A stretch of DNA of 64,000 nt from an uncultured Parabacteroides sp. (GCF_902493135.1 NZ_CABUOD010000017.1:1-64000), one strand, 5' to 3'. Shown: positions 1-9,226, numbered from the stretch's first letter. The notes: generated by a model from the sequence alone, not told the origin. Program-made: numbers and translations.

Positions 1-107
1 GATAAAATAAGCCTTATTTTCAATATTCGTCTATTTTTTAAATGAAAGAGCCGTGAGGGAATGATACATTTTATTTCAGGACAATCGTTCATTATCTGTT
101 AAATAAT

Positions 108-115
108 TATCTTTG
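108..115 (+). promoter_or_regulatory. Putative -7 element upstream of the nitroreductase operon
   Basis: TATCTTTG matches the Bacteroidetes -7 consensus TAnnTTTG and lies 36 bases before the first start codon. No convincing TTTG was found at -33. Bases 1-107 hold no gene that can be supported; they are AT-rich and may contain the end of an upstream intergenic region. Confidence 0.55.
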
Positions 116-150
116 TCTCTTCTATCGCAATCAATAAAAGTAAAATATAC

Positions 151-711
151 ATGGAAAGTTTCGCAACATTAATAAAAAGCAGAAGAAGTACCCGTAAGTT
201 CACGGACCAGTTACTGAATCCCGATCAGGTGGAAATGATATTGAAAGCCGCTCTTATGGCACCGGCGTCCAAACGGAAAAATCCCTGGCAGTTTGTAGTC
301 GTGGAGGACAAGGAGATGCTGGCCAAGTTGTCGACATGCAAACCGGCGGGAGCCGCTTTCCTGAAAGATTGCGCCTTGGCCGTCGTCGTGCTGGCGAATG
401 TGATGGAAAGCGATGTTTGGGTGGAAGATGCTTCGATTGCTTCCATCTATATGCAATTGCAGGCCGAGGACCTGGGATTGGGAAGCTGCTGGTGCCAGAT
501 TCGCAACCGGCAGACGGAAGACGATGCGGATGCCGCCCAGTATGTGCGTGGCCTGCTCGACGTGCCTTACCAGCTGGAAGTCCTGTCCATTATCGGCATC
601 GGATATAAGGACCAGGAACGTAAGCCTTTTGACGAATCGCACCTCCAATGGGAAAAGGTTCATCTCGGAACTTTCCGCATGCCAATCCAAAACCAACAGG
701 AAGAAGCATGA
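151..711 (+). CDS. Nitroreductase family protein
   Basis: This 186-residue protein looks like a small FMN-dependent nitroreductase, a family that reduces nitro groups, quinones or similar acceptors with NAD(P)H in the cytoplasm. The N-terminus carries the family signature RRSTRKF (residues 11-17), which contacts the FMN phosphate, followed by an APASKRKNPWQF segment typical of the flavin site. The end of the fold is recognisable at SIIGIGYKDQ. The physiological substrate cannot be told from sequence. It is the first gene of a four-gene operon; its stop overlaps the next start (ATGA), which suggests translational coupling. Confidence 0.85.
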   Translation: MESFATLIKSRRSTRKFTDQLLNPDQVEMILKAALMAPASKRKNPWQFVVVEDKEMLAKLSTCKPAGAAFLKDCALAVVVLANVMESDVWVEDASIASIYMQLQAEDLGLGSCWCQIRNRQTEDDADAAQYVRGLLDVPYQLEVLSIIGIGYKDQERKPFDESHLQWEKVHLGTFRMPIQNQQEEA

Positions 712-1475
712 AAATCATCTTTTTAGGCTCCGGAAACCTGGCAACGCGCCTGTCACTCGAAATGCATCGCAAAGGGATGCGGATCGGGCAGGTGTATAGC
801 CATACGCCGGAAAACGCGCAGCAGCTTGCCGTCCGGTTGGGCTGTCCCTGGACGACCGACCCCGAAGCTGTCGGGACGGATGCCGACCTGTATGTCTTTT
901 CGCTCAAAGATACGGTTTTGGCGGATGTGATTGCCCGTATAAGGCCGAACGACGGTTTGTGGGTGCATACGGCAGGCAGCATGCCGATGGACGTTTTCAG
1001 CGGATATGCCGCCAACTACGGAGTCATGTACCCGATGCAGACATTCAGCAAAACACGAGAGGTGGACTTCAGCGCCATTCCTTTTTTCCTTGAAGCGAAC
1101 ACACCCGGAAATGCCGGCAAGTTGCAACAGCTGGCGGAGAAGCTTTCGGGAAATGTCCGTTTCCTGTCTTCCGAAAAACGCAAAAGTTTGCATCTGGCGG
1201 CTGTCTTTGCCTGCAATTTCACCAACCATATTTATGCGTTGGCTGTTAAATTATTGCAGGAACAGGATATACCGGCCGATGTCTTGCTGCCGCTTATCGA
1301 CGAGACGGCAGCCAAGATACACACGATGCCGCCAAGGGAGGCGCAGACCGGTCCGGCTATCCGGTACGATGAGAATGTGATCAATAAACATCTGGCTATG
1401 CTGGGCGATCCCGATATGCGGTCGATCTACCGGCTGATCAGCCAAAGCATACATAAGGAGGCACAACATGAGTAG
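708..1475 (+). CDS. Rossmann-like / DUF2520 domain protein
   Basis: This 255-residue protein has an N-terminal nucleotide-binding Rossmann motif (GSGNLATRL, residues 7-15) and a C-terminal helical part typical of DUF2520 proteins, which resemble 6-phosphogluconate and pyrroline-5-carboxylate reductases. It is a predicted NAD(P)-dependent oxidoreductase of unknown substrate. A start at 708 is preferred over an upstream in-frame codon at 648 because it gives the ATGA overlap with the nitroreductase stop and places the Rossmann strand at residue 1. The stop overlaps the next gene's start, so the genes are probably coupled. Confidence 0.85.
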   Translation: MKIIFLGSGNLATRLSLEMHRKGMRIGQVYSHTPENAQQLAVRLGCPWTTDPEAVGTDADLYVFSLKDTVLADVIARIRPNDGLWVHTAGSMPMDVFSGYAANYGVMYPMQTFSKTREVDFSAIPFFLEANTPGNAGKLQQLAEKLSGNVRFLSSEKRKSLHLAAVFACNFTNHIYALAVKLLQEQDIPADVLLPLIDETAAKIHTMPPREAQTGPAIRYDENVINKHLAMLGDPDMRSIYRLISQSIHKEAQHE

Positions 1476-1989
1476 TATCAATTATGATCTGAGTAAGATA
1501 AAGGCGTTCGTTTTTGATGTAGACGGCGTTTTGTCCTGTGATGTAATCCCGTTGCACCCGAACGGCGATCCTATGCGTACCGTCAATATAAAAGACGGCT
1601 ATGCCTTGCAGCTCGCCGTCAAGAAAGGCTATCACGTTGCCATCATCACCGGGGGCTATACGGAAGCGGTACAGATCCGTTTTTCGCGTCTCGGCATTAC
1701 CCATATCTATATGAGAAGCGCCGTAAAAGTCCATGACTACCTGGATTTCTTGCAAAAGACCGGTTTGCAGCCCGAAGAGGTCATGTATGCCGGAGACGAT
1801 ATCCCCGACTACGAAGTGATGACAATGGTCGGCCTGCCTGTAGCACCCGCTGATGCGGCTCCTGAGATCAAGCGTATCGCCAAATATATCTCCCACAAAG
1901 ACGGGGGAGCCGGCGTTGCCCGCGATGTAATCGAACAAACCATGAAAGCCCAAGGCCACTGGATGGGTGACGAGGCTTTCGGCTGGTAG
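1468..1989 (+). CDS. kdsC: HAD-family phosphatase, KdsC-like (3-deoxy-manno-octulosonate-8-phosphate phosphatase)
   Basis: The 173-residue protein is a small capless HAD hydrolase. Motif I is FDVDGV with the two catalytic aspartates D17 and D19; a threonine motif follows (IITGG), and the metal-binding acidic motif is GDDIPDYE. Length and motif spacing match KdsC, which removes phosphate from KDO-8-phosphate during lipopolysaccharide inner-core synthesis. The final GGAGVARDVIEQ is also typical of KdsC tails. Assignment to KDO-8-P rather than another sugar phosphate rests on family resemblance; no kdsA or kdsB lies in the window. Confidence 0.82.
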   Translation: MSSINYDLSKIKAFVFDVDGVLSCDVIPLHPNGDPMRTVNIKDGYALQLAVKKGYHVAIITGGYTEAVQIRFSRLGITHIYMRSAVKVHDYLDFLQKTGLQPEEVMYAGDDIPDYEVMTMVGLPVAPADAAPEIKRIAKYISHKDGGAGVARDVIEQTMKAQGHWMGDEAFGW

Positions 1990-2012
1990 AAACCGACTGA
2001 TAAAATAAAACG

Positions 2013-2603
2013 ATGAAAAACATACTCCCCAACCTGAGCCGATATAAGATCGTATTAGGCTCCAATTCTCCCCGGCGGCGCGAATTGCTGGCGGGGCTGG
2101 ATATCGACTTTGAAGTACAGACGATCCCCGGTATAGACGAATCCTTTCCCGAAACGCTGCGGCCGGATGAGGTGCCGGTCTATATTGCCGGGAAAAAGGC
2201 GGAAGCCTACATCCCTTCCATGTCGGCAGACGAGCTGCTGATCACGGCCGATACGATCGTGTGGACCTTCAGTGAAATCTTAGGAAAACCGAAAGGTCGC
2301 GAGGATGCCATCGCGATGCTTCGGAAACTGTCCGGACGCGTACACGAGGTGATTACCGGCGTTTGCATAACGACAAAGGAGAAAACGGTTTCCTTCTCCG
2401 CTTCGTCGGCCGTTAGTTTTGCCGGCCTGGATGAGGAGGAGATCGTCTACTATGTCGATAAGTACCGCCCGTTCGACAAAGCCGGCAGCTACGGCATACA
2501 GGAATGGATCGGCTATGTGGCGGTCGAGGCTATCAACGGCAGTTTCTATAACGTGATGGGGTTGCCGGTCAGGCTGCTTTACCAGGAGTTGAAGAAGTTC
2601 TGA
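2013..2603 (+). CDS. maf: Maf family nucleotide pyrophosphatase
   Basis: The 196-residue protein carries the Maf signature LGSNSPRRREL near residues 15-25 and the conserved ADTIVW motif. Maf proteins hydrolyse non-canonical or modified nucleoside triphosphates to monophosphates and are linked to housecleaning and division arrest. The length is normal for the family. It is the last gene of the operon that starts at 151, 23 bases after the KdsC-like gene. Confidence 0.9.
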   Translation: MKNILPNLSRYKIVLGSNSPRRRELLAGLDIDFEVQTIPGIDESFPETLRPDEVPVYIAGKKAEAYIPSMSADELLITADTIVWTFSEILGKPKGREDAIAMLRKLSGRVHEVITGVCITTKEKTVSFSASSAVSFAGLDEEEIVYYVDKYRPFDKAGSYGIQEWIGYVAVEAINGSFYNVMGLPVRLLYQELKKF

Positions 2604-2665
2604 AGATTGGACAAAATTCTAAGTTTTAAGGTGATTTATTGAAGGTAAGGCCGATAGGAAGTCCC

Positions 2666-2673
2666 TATTTTTG
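2666..2673 (+). promoter_or_regulatory. Putative -7 element for the GH31 gene
   Basis: TATTTTTG fits TAnnTTTG and lies 21 bases before the GH31 start codon, giving a very short leader. A TTTATTG stretch near 2635-2641 is the nearest -33 candidate, but the spacing is a few bases too long. Confidence 0.5.
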
Positions 2674-2694
2674 TGGTATTAACTTTTAAGTATC

Positions 2695-5079
2695 ATGAAA
2701 AAGATCTACTATTTGCTTGCATGCCTGTTTTTCCTGCAATCCGTATTTGCGGCAGGAGAGAAACAATCCTTCGATGTCCGTTTGCAGAACGGGCTGAACA
2801 TGAATGTGGGAGTCTGTACGGATGGAATATTCCGGATTCGGGTCACCCCTCGTTCAACCTTTTCCGAGTCGTTGATGCAACGTTACGGGATTATTAAAAC
2901 GGATTGGGAGCCGGTTCCTGTCTCCCGAAAAGACAACAAACAGCAGTTTGAAGTCTCGACCGGCGCCTATCGGCTGAAAATCGATAAAAAGACCGGCGCC
3001 ATATCCGTCTCCGACCGGAAAGGCCGGGTGGTTATCGAGAAAGCAATCTTTCTCACCTCTGCCGATCCGCTGTGTGCCGATCTGGGGGAAGTGATCAATG
3101 CCAGATACAAGGACATGAAAGTCCCCAATAACGGTACGATCATCGGCGACGACAAAAATCCGGGAAGCATGAAAGACCAGGCTGAAACCGGCGATTACAA
3201 GAACACCAGTATCCTCTCGATCTCGCTGAAAGACGGCGAGCGTTTCTATGGCGGCGGCAGTACCAGCCGCGACCATATCCAACATCGGGGCGAACTGTTG
3301 CGCATGTGGACCACTTACCAGCACACCGAGATCCCGATGCCTTTTATGATCAGTTCCGAAAACTGGGGCATCTTCAATAACACGACGCGGAAGAACTTCT
3401 TCGATATCGGCAACTACCAGCCGGATGTTTTCTCTATCTATAATACGACGGACGAGGCGGATTTCTACCTGATGTTCGGCAATTCGATGCCCGATGTGAT
3501 CAACGATTATACGGCTATTACCGGTCGGCCTTACCTCTTGCCGAAATATGCATACGGGTTGTGTTTCGGCCCGAATATGCTGGAAGACCAGTTCGACATC
3601 CTGAACGATGCCGTGCGTTTCCGTGAGATGGGTGTCCCTTGCGACCTTTTCTGGCTCGAACCGCAATGGATGGAGAAACGCTATGATTTCTCGACCAAGA
3701 AGAAATGGAACTACCAGAAGTTTTCGGCTGAGGCTTATTGGGATTCTACCCGCTATCCGAAGAAAGAAAACCATCGTTTGCTGATCGGCCGCCTGCATGG
3801 GATGGGCTATCACATGGGACTTTGGCTTTGCATCGAGTATGATCTGAGCGTTCCGGAGGAGGATGCGTTGGCAAAGGCGATGGGGAAGCCTCTTTCCGGG
3901 CAGGAGTATTGGATGGATCATCTGAAGAACTTCGTGGACAATGGCGTGGACGGTTTCAAGATGGACCCCGCACGTACGATAGACGAACATCCGAATTTCA
4001 AGTATTACAACGGACATACCGACAAGGAGATGCACAACCTGAACCAGGTCCTTCTGCCGAAGCAGATGTATAAGATGATGCGTGGACACACCGGACTCCG
4101 TTCCTGGCATCATTATACCGCCGGTTGGTCGGGGACGCAGCATTGGAGCGCGTCCACCAGCGGCGACAACGGAGGAGGGCGTACGGCATTGTTCGACCAG
4201 TTGAACCTCGGCATGAGCGGCTTCCTCAATACCTCCTGCGACGTGATGAATGTCAACAAGGACGAGGAGTTGCAAAGTCTGCATTTCGGCCTTTTCCTGC
4301 CGTGGGTACAGATCAATAGCTGGTATTCCCTGCACCAGCCGTTCTATTTTCCGGAAAAGGAGAAGAAGATGTACCGGGAGTATGTCAAGTTGCGTTATGC
4401 GCTGATGCCCTATATCTATTCGGCCGCACTGGAGGGAGCACAGACGGGTATGCCGATCGTGCGCTCCATGCCTTTGATGTTCCCTGATGACCGTAAGACG
4501 GATGATATGGTCTACCAGTATATGTTCGGCCAGAGTTTTCTGGTCGGTATCTTCAGTGATTCGATCTACTTGCCGAAAGGAAACTGGTTTGACTTTTGGA
4601 CAGGCGAGAAGCTGGCCGGCGGAAAAGAAATCAGACATGCGATACCTGATAACCGTGCAGGGCTGCTGTTCGTTCGCGAAGGGGCGATCATACCGTTCCA
4701 GAAAGATATGCAATTCATCGGGGAGAAACCGTTGGACACCCTGATGGTGAAAGTATTCCCCAAAGATATCTCCTCCTATACGATGTATGAAGATGACGGT
4801 AAAACCTATTATTATGAAAACGGAGCGATTGCCGCCACCCGTTTCGAATGCAAGCAGAGCGGGCAGAAGGTCGAGTTCACTGTCTTCCCGGTGGAAGGAG
4901 CATATGACGGTATGTGCAAAGCGCGGACATACGAATTGGAGATCGACGCCCCGCAACGCCCGTCGGAAGTGCTGGTCAACGATATCCCGGTAACGGACTG
5001 GCTGTATGGCGACGATCACAAGGTACGCGTCAGTTTGCACCAGGAAAATAACGAGCTGGTGAAAGCCACGCTCCGTTAG
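2695..5079 (+). CDS. Glycoside hydrolase family 31 (alpha-glucosidase/alpha-xylosidase type)
   Basis: This 794-residue secreted enzyme starts with a clear signal peptide (MKKIYYLLACLFFLQSVFA). It shows the GH31 layout: an N-terminal beta-sandwich, a (beta/alpha)8 barrel and C-terminal beta domains. In the barrel, DGFKMDP places the likely nucleophile at Asp424 and SGDNGG the likely acid/base at Asp491; the aromatic WLEPQWM segment is also barrel sequence. The exact specificity (alpha-glucose, alpha-xylose or another alpha-linked sugar) cannot be read, and the DGFKMDPAR context departs from the classic DMNE form. It has its own promoter and no SusCD pair next to it, so it is a stand-alone periplasmic or surface enzyme. 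Its stop overlaps by four bases the stop of the convergent gene. Confidence 0.88.
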   Translation: MKKIYYLLACLFFLQSVFAAGEKQSFDVRLQNGLNMNVGVCTDGIFRIRVTPRSTFSESLMQRYGIIKTDWEPVPVSRKDNKQQFEVSTGAYRLKIDKKTGAISVSDRKGRVVIEKAIFLTSADPLCADLGEVINARYKDMKVPNNGTIIGDDKNPGSMKDQAETGDYKNTSILSISLKDGERFYGGGSTSRDHIQHRGELLRMWTTYQHTEIPMPFMISSENWGIFNNTTRKNFFDIGNYQPDVFSIYNTTDEADFYLMFGNSMPDVINDYTAITGRPYLLPKYAYGLCFGPNMLEDQFDILNDAVRFREMGVPCDLFWLEPQWMEKRYDFSTKKKWNYQKFSAEAYWDSTRYPKKENHRLLIGRLHGMGYHMGLWLCIEYDLSVPEEDALAKAMGKPLSGQEYWMDHLKNFVDNGVDGFKMDPARTIDEHPNFKYYNGHTDKEMHNLNQVLLPKQMYKMMRGHTGLRSWHHYTAGWSGTQHWSASTSGDNGGGRTALFDQLNLGMSGFLNTSCDVMNVNKDEELQSLHFGLFLPWVQINSWYSLHQPFYFPEKEKKMYREYVKLRYALMPYIYSAALEGAQTGMPIVRSMPLMFPDDRKTDDMVYQYMFGQSFLVGIFSDSIYLPKGNWFDFWTGEKLAGGKEIRHAIPDNRAGLLFVREGAIIPFQKDMQFIGEKPLDTLMVKVFPKDISSYTMYEDDGKTYYYENGAIAATRFECKQSGQKVEFTVFPVEGAYDGMCKARTYELEIDAPQRPSEVLVNDIPVTDWLYGDDHKVRVSLHQENNELVKATLR

Positions 5080-5456
5080 TTCAGTTCGTTCCGCTCTTCA
5101 TTTTGATAATATTCGATCAGGTATAAGGTTTTGGCTAAAGACGGGCAAATAGGAAGTACCACAGGACGATCCGGATTCCATTCCGGGTCGTCTGTTATCA
5201 TTTCGGAAAGCGGACCGGCATGCATGAGTATGAGCCGTGTAGATGTGACGGCCGTTGCAAGAAATGATTTTTCGGCAGGCAGTAATACAAAATGCCCTTC
5301 GTCCACATCGGCAACCGGCATCTGGTCCCTGTTATAGATCACCAACTTTCCGGAAGAGACGAACAATAAGACATTGCCGGTGTCATCCGTATTACATAAA
5401 ATCTCGCCTGCTTTTCCTATTTTACACTCAAACTGGTCCAGGACGTTTCTTATCAT
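5076..5456 (-). CDS. Orphan cupin-like sensor domain protein (no DNA-binding domain)
   Basis: The 126-residue protein has a beta-rich cupin-like pattern (LLFVSSGKLVIYN, then GHFVLLPAEKSF) and a C-terminal LPICPSLAKTLYLIEYY segment. This resembles the N-terminal sensing half of Bacteroidetes AraC-type regulators, but the protein ends before any helix-turn-helix domain. It may be a truncated regulator or a stand-alone ligand-binding protein. It lies 10 bases after apbE in the same direction, probably in the same transcript. The ligand is unknown. Confidence 0.6.
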   Translation of the reverse strand: MIRNVLDQFECKIGKAGEILCNTDDTGNVLLFVSSGKLVIYNRDQMPVADVDEGHFVLLPAEKSFLATAVTSTRLILMHAGPLSEMITDDPEWNPDRPVVLPICPSLAKTLYLIEYYQNEERNELN

Positions 5457-5466
5457 ATTTAATCAA

Positions 5467-6495
5467 TCAGGAATTATCCGAGCTTATCATTGTTTTCCGT
5501 TTAGGCAGATATTGGAGCATCCCTTTCGAGTATTCAATCTGGTGCTTCCCGTTCTCGTCGGCATATATCACATAGTATTCGATCTCTGGTAAGGAATCAG
5601 CCATTTGCCGGGCTTTTGTCAGTCCCATTGCCATAAATGCGGTGGCGTAGGCATCGGCTGTCATGCAGTCGTCTGCCACGATTGTGGCGCTCAAAACGCT
5701 CTGTTCGGCAGGATAACCGGTACGGGGATCGATCGTATGGGCATATTTCTTACCGTCTTTGATGTAAAAGTTGCGGTAATTGCCGGAAGTGGCGATCGCT
5801 CCCTTTTTGCATAGCTGGACGATTTCGTCATAATTGTTTTTGGTGCCGTCCGGATCTTCTTCGGGGAGGTTGATGCCGGTACGCCAGCATACGCCGTTCT
5901 GGTTGACGCCTTTTACCACCACTTCGCCGCCTATCAAAATCATATAGTTCTCCACCCCTTCCTTTTCAAGCAGGCGGGCAATCACGTCGCAAGAGTATCC
6001 TTTGGCTATGGCGGAGCAGTTCAGCAACAGGCGGGGATCGTCTTTCACGACTTTCTTGCCTTCCAGATGGACTTTCCGGTAGCCTACAAAAGTTTTGAGG
6101 CTGTCGATCATGGCAGGTGTCACACTGTCTTTCTTGCTGAAACCGAATCCCCAGAGATTGACTAAAGGGGCGCAAGTGATATCGAAAACACCATCCGAAT
6201 TGCGGGAGACTTCCATCGCCTTGTCGAATACTTCCGTAAACCATTCGTCCGCTTCCACCGGTTCGTTATTATTCACTTTCGCGATGATCGAATTGGGGTT
6301 GAAAGGATTCAGGGACAGGTTGAACTTTTGCAGTTCGGCGTCGATTTTATCCGTTAAAATATGGGGCGCCTCATATTTGATCGTGTATAGGGTATGAAAC
6401 ACGGTGCCGCTTTCTTCGTAATATTGTTTTTTGTCTTTGCAGGAAACGAAGGCCAGAATCCCCAGTATAGCCAGTAAGTAAACTTTTTTATGCAT
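5467..6495 (-). CDS. apbE: FAD:protein FMN transferase, ApbE lipoprotein
   Basis: The 342-residue protein begins with a lipoprotein signal and lipobox (FVSC, Cys19), so it is anchored in the envelope. ApbE enzymes take FMN from FAD and attach it to threonine in exported flavoproteins such as Rnf and Nqr subunits. Family motifs seen are FDITCAPLVNLWGFG, HTIDPRTGYP and ADAYATAFMAMG near the C-terminus, the last holding metal-binding residues. The start at 6495 is chosen because it begins the signal peptide; an upstream in-frame codon at 6528 would add residues ahead of it and overlap the promoter. No Rnf or Nqr gene is in the window, so the target flavoprotein lies elsewhere. Confidence 0.92.
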   Translation of the reverse strand: MHKKVYLLAILGILAFVSCKDKKQYYEESGTVFHTLYTIKYEAPHILTDKIDAELQKFNLSLNPFNPNSIIAKVNNNEPVEADEWFTEVFDKAMEVSRNSDGVFDITCAPLVNLWGFGFSKKDSVTPAMIDSLKTFVGYRKVHLEGKKVVKDDPRLLLNCSAIAKGYSCDVIARLLEKEGVENYMILIGGEVVVKGVNQNGVCWRTGINLPEEDPDGTKNNYDEIVQLCKKGAIATSGNYRNFYIKDGKKYAHTIDPRTGYPAEQSVLSATIVADDCMTADAYATAFMAMGLTKARQMADSLPEIEYYVIYADENGKHQIEYSKGMLQYLPKRKTMISSDNS

Positions 6496-6514
6496 CTTTT
6501 TGTCGTTTAGGCCA

Positions 6515-6546
6515 CAAAGATAATGCAAATCGAATGCAGAGACAAA
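6515..6546 (-). promoter_or_regulatory. Bacteroidetes-type promoter of apbE
   Basis: On the minus strand TTTG (6546-6543) is followed after 20 bases by TATCTTTG (6522-6515), a full match to the -33/-7 consensus. The predicted transcript starts about 13 bases before the apbE start codon. The -33 element sits just past the end of the Cys-rich protein gene. Confidence 0.75.
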
Positions 6547-6547
6547 T

Positions 6548-6697
6548 TTATTTGGTTCTGTCCTTTAGTGCGCACCCCGGACATCCGTGGCAAGGATCGT
6601 TCGCTTTGGGGGGATGTGCCAGGAATTTATATATTTTTCTTCCGATGTAGAAAATGACGATAAGGCCGATGATGGAAACTGCTATTTCTTGCCACAT
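6548..6697 (-). CDS. FeoB-associated Cys-rich membrane protein
   Basis: This 49-residue protein has one N-terminal membrane helix (IAVSIIGLIVIFYIG) and a cysteine-rich tail with CHGCPGC. It matches the small proteins that accompany FeoB in many bacteria, thought to help iron(II) transport or protect the channel, although the role is not firmly known. The start at 6697 lies three bases after the feoB stop, so the two genes are one transcript. An upstream in-frame start would put most of the extra residues inside feoB and is unlikely. Confidence 0.85.
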   Translation of the reverse strand: MWQEIAVSIIGLIVIFYIGRKIYKFLAHPPKANDPCHGCPGCALKDRTK

Positions 6698-6699
6698 GA

Positions 6700-9177
6700 T
6701 TAAAATAGATTTATGAAGAAATGACCTGTTTGGTAGACCACGCATGAGACGACCCACGCAAGTACACAGGTATAAATAATGACGAATATCCCCCATTTCC
6801 AGGAACCGGATTCGTGGACAATGGCCGATATCGTAGCGATACAAGGGAAATAGATCAGGACAAAGAGCATGAAACTCAGTGCGATCAAAGGGGTAAAGAC
6901 CGGTTCCCCTTCGGCGTTCTTATCCTGCTTCAACCGTTCGGTCAGGACCTGGCTGTCATCCGACTCTCCCGTGTATAAGACGCTCAGCGTGCTGACGACG
7001 ACTTCTTTGGCCGCCATGCCCGTCAACAGGCTGACACTCATCTTCCAGTCGAAACCCAGTGGATGGAGTGCCGGTTGTATGGCCTGGCCGATGCGGCCGA
7101 TATAGGATGCCTGCTGATGATCCATCGATTTCAGGCGTTCCAGCTCGGCGATAGTTTCCGCTTTGTCTTCCGGGGTTGTATCGGACTGTTCCACTTCGGC
7201 GATCTGTTTGTCGAAAGCATCGCCGTTTTCCGAGTGGCGGGGGAAATATCCCAAGAACCAGATGATGATGGAAGCAACCAGGATGACTCCCCCCATCTTG
7301 TGCAGGTATTGCTTGGCTTTTTCCCACATGTGAATCATGATCGACTTTCCTGTCGGCATGCGGTAGGGGGGAAGTTCCATCACGAAAGGCACATCTTCGT
7401 CATTGAAGAGGAAGCGCTTGAACAGGCGTGCCATCAGGACGGCAAGCAGGATGCCCGAAGCATAGAGGATCAGCATGACCGTTCCGGCCGTCTGCGGGAA
7501 GAATGCGCCTGTCAGCAGGACATACACCGGAAGCCGGGCGCTGCAACTCATCAACGGGTTTACCAGCATGGTGATCATCCGGCTGTTGCGGCTTTCGATC
7601 GTGCGGGATGCCATGATGGCCGGCACGTTGCAACCGAAGCCCATCACAAGCGGGATAAACGATTTGCCGTGCAGCCCCATCTTATGCATGATCTTGTCCA
7701 TGATGAAAGCGGCGCGCGCCATGTAGCCGGAATCTTCCATAAAAGAAATGAAGGCATACAGTATCAATATGTTGGGCAGGAATACGATAACGCCTCCCAC
7801 GCCTCCTATAATGCCATCGACCAGCAAATCCTTCAACGGGCCTTCGCTCATGTTTCCACGTACGAACTCTCCGATCCAGCCTACAAACGATTCGATCCAT
7901 TCCATCGGGTATTCTCCCAGGCGGAAAGTGGTTTCGAACATGATCCACATGAAAAGGATGAAGATCGGGAACCCCAACACTTTATGGGTTACGAACAGAT
8001 CGATGATCTGGGTGCTCGTCGCTTCTTTTATTTTGTTTTGCTCGTAGGTCTCACGCAGTGCGCCGGAAATAAAACCGTAACGGGCATTGGTGAAGGCTGT
8101 CTCACAATCTTCTTTCAGAAGGGTTTCTATTTGAGCGACATTGCGGTCGCGTTCCTGAAGGACAGCTTGGGAACCGGGCATTGACTTTACGAACGATTCC
8201 ACTTCCGGATCCCCTTCGAGCAACTTGATGGCAAGGTAGCGCTTGGAAAGGCTTTTGGGGACGTTCCCGTTCAGTTTCAAAGCATGCCTTACCGGATAAA
8301 TGGCCTTTTCCAGTACATCGCCATAGTTGATATGGATATGACGGAGCACGGGATCTTCTTCTTCGTAGACCTTTATGACGCGGTTGAAAAGTTCTTCGAT
8401 ACCGAATCCGGTCTTACTGATGGTTGGGACGATCGGCGTACCGATCATCCTTGATAGCGAGTTATGGTCGAACTTATTTCCGTGCCGTTCCAGTTCGTCG
8501 TACATGTTGAGGGCGATTACCATGCGCACGTCCATGTCGATCAGCTGGCAGGTCAGGTACAGGTTGCGTTCCAGGTTGGAAGCGTCGACAACATTGATCA
8601 CGACATCCGGCTGTTCTTCATTCAGATGCTTGCGGACGTAGAGCTCTTCAGGCGTGTAGGCCGATAGGGAATAGGTCCCCGGCAGGTCTACGATCTTGAA
8701 GGTGTATCCGTTCTGATGGAATGTCCCGGCTTTGGCGTCGACGGTCACGCCACTGTAGTTGCCGACATGCTCGTGTGCGCCGGAGGCGAAATTGAATAAA
8801 GATGTCTTACCGCAATTGGGGTTTCCGACCAATGCGACATTGATGGTCTTGCCTTTGTGCATCGCCATGGCCTGCAAGCTCTTGCCGGATGTTTGGATGT
8901 AGGAGTCGACCGGGCGGTTTTCCGGTTGCCCGGTTCCGGCTTCTGCGAATTCGGCCGCACTGACGACTTCTATCATTTGCGCGTCGTTTCGTCTCAGCGA
9001 AACGTCATACCCCATTACACGATAGTGTATAGGGTCTTTAAGCGGTGCGTTCTGGATGACGTCGACCTCTTTCCCTCTGATAAATCCCATTTCGATAATG
9101 CGCTTGCGGAAGGCTCCGCGTCCCATTACCTTTACTATAACCCCTTTTTCTCCTGTGCGAAGTTCTGATAGTCTCAT
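6700..9177 (-). CDS. feoB: Ferrous iron transporter FeoA-FeoB fusion
   Basis: This 825-residue protein joins a FeoA SH3-like domain (about residues 1-75) to FeoB. The G domain has the P-loop GNPNCGKTS (near residues 118-126), a DLPGTYSL switch motif and NMYDE in place of NKxD. The membrane part has multiple helices with conserved cysteine motifs (GFGCNVPA and MSCSARLPVY). FeoB imports Fe2+ across the inner membrane, driven or gated by GTP hydrolysis. The FeoA fusion is normal for Bacteroidetes. A Cys-rich partner follows directly, and a palindrome lies at the promoter. Confidence 0.96.
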   Translation of the reverse strand: MRLSELRTGEKGVIVKVMGRGAFRKRIIEMGFIRGKEVDVIQNAPLKDPIHYRVMGYDVSLRRNDAQMIEVVSAAEFAEAGTGQPENRPVDSYIQTSGKSLQAMAMHKGKTINVALVGNPNCGKTSLFNFASGAHEHVGNYSGVTVDAKAGTFHQNGYTFKIVDLPGTYSLSAYTPEELYVRKHLNEEQPDVVINVVDASNLERNLYLTCQLIDMDVRMVIALNMYDELERHGNKFDHNSLSRMIGTPIVPTISKTGFGIEELFNRVIKVYEEEDPVLRHIHINYGDVLEKAIYPVRHALKLNGNVPKSLSKRYLAIKLLEGDPEVESFVKSMPGSQAVLQERDRNVAQIETLLKEDCETAFTNARYGFISGALRETYEQNKIKEATSTQIIDLFVTHKVLGFPIFILFMWIMFETTFRLGEYPMEWIESFVGWIGEFVRGNMSEGPLKDLLVDGIIGGVGGVIVFLPNILILYAFISFMEDSGYMARAAFIMDKIMHKMGLHGKSFIPLVMGFGCNVPAIMASRTIESRNSRMITMLVNPLMSCSARLPVYVLLTGAFFPQTAGTVMLILYASGILLAVLMARLFKRFLFNDEDVPFVMELPPYRMPTGKSIMIHMWEKAKQYLHKMGGVILVASIIIWFLGYFPRHSENGDAFDKQIAEVEQSDTTPEDKAETIAELERLKSMDHQQASYIGRIGQAIQPALHPLGFDWKMSVSLLTGMAAKEVVVSTLSVLYTGESDDSQVLTERLKQDKNAEGEPVFTPLIALSFMLFVLIYFPCIATISAIVHESGSWKWGIFVIIYTCVLAWVVSCVVYQTGHFFINLF

Positions 9178-9194
9178 CTTTTTTTAATCTTGTG

Positions 9195-9226
9195 CAAAGG
9201 TAGCATGAAATGGCAATATGGTCAAT
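9195..9226 (-). promoter_or_regulatory. Promoter of feoAB
   Basis: On the minus strand TACCTTTG (9202-9195) is a perfect -7 element 17 bases before the feoB start codon. ATTG (9226-9223), 20 bases upstream, is a near match to the -33 TTTG and lies inside a perfect palindrome. Confidence 0.65.

Noticed and set aside
2854..5040. A long open frame on the minus strand across the GH31 gene (about 728 codons).
   Set aside because: The plus strand encodes a complete GH31 enzyme with signal peptide and catalytic motifs; the minus-strand translation has no recognisable domain and is a codon-bias shadow.
5467..6495. ApbE considered as part of an Rnf or Nqr electron transport operon.
   Set aside because: No Rnf or Nqr subunit gene lies within the window; its neighbours are a sensor-domain protein and the Feo genes, and it has its own promoter.
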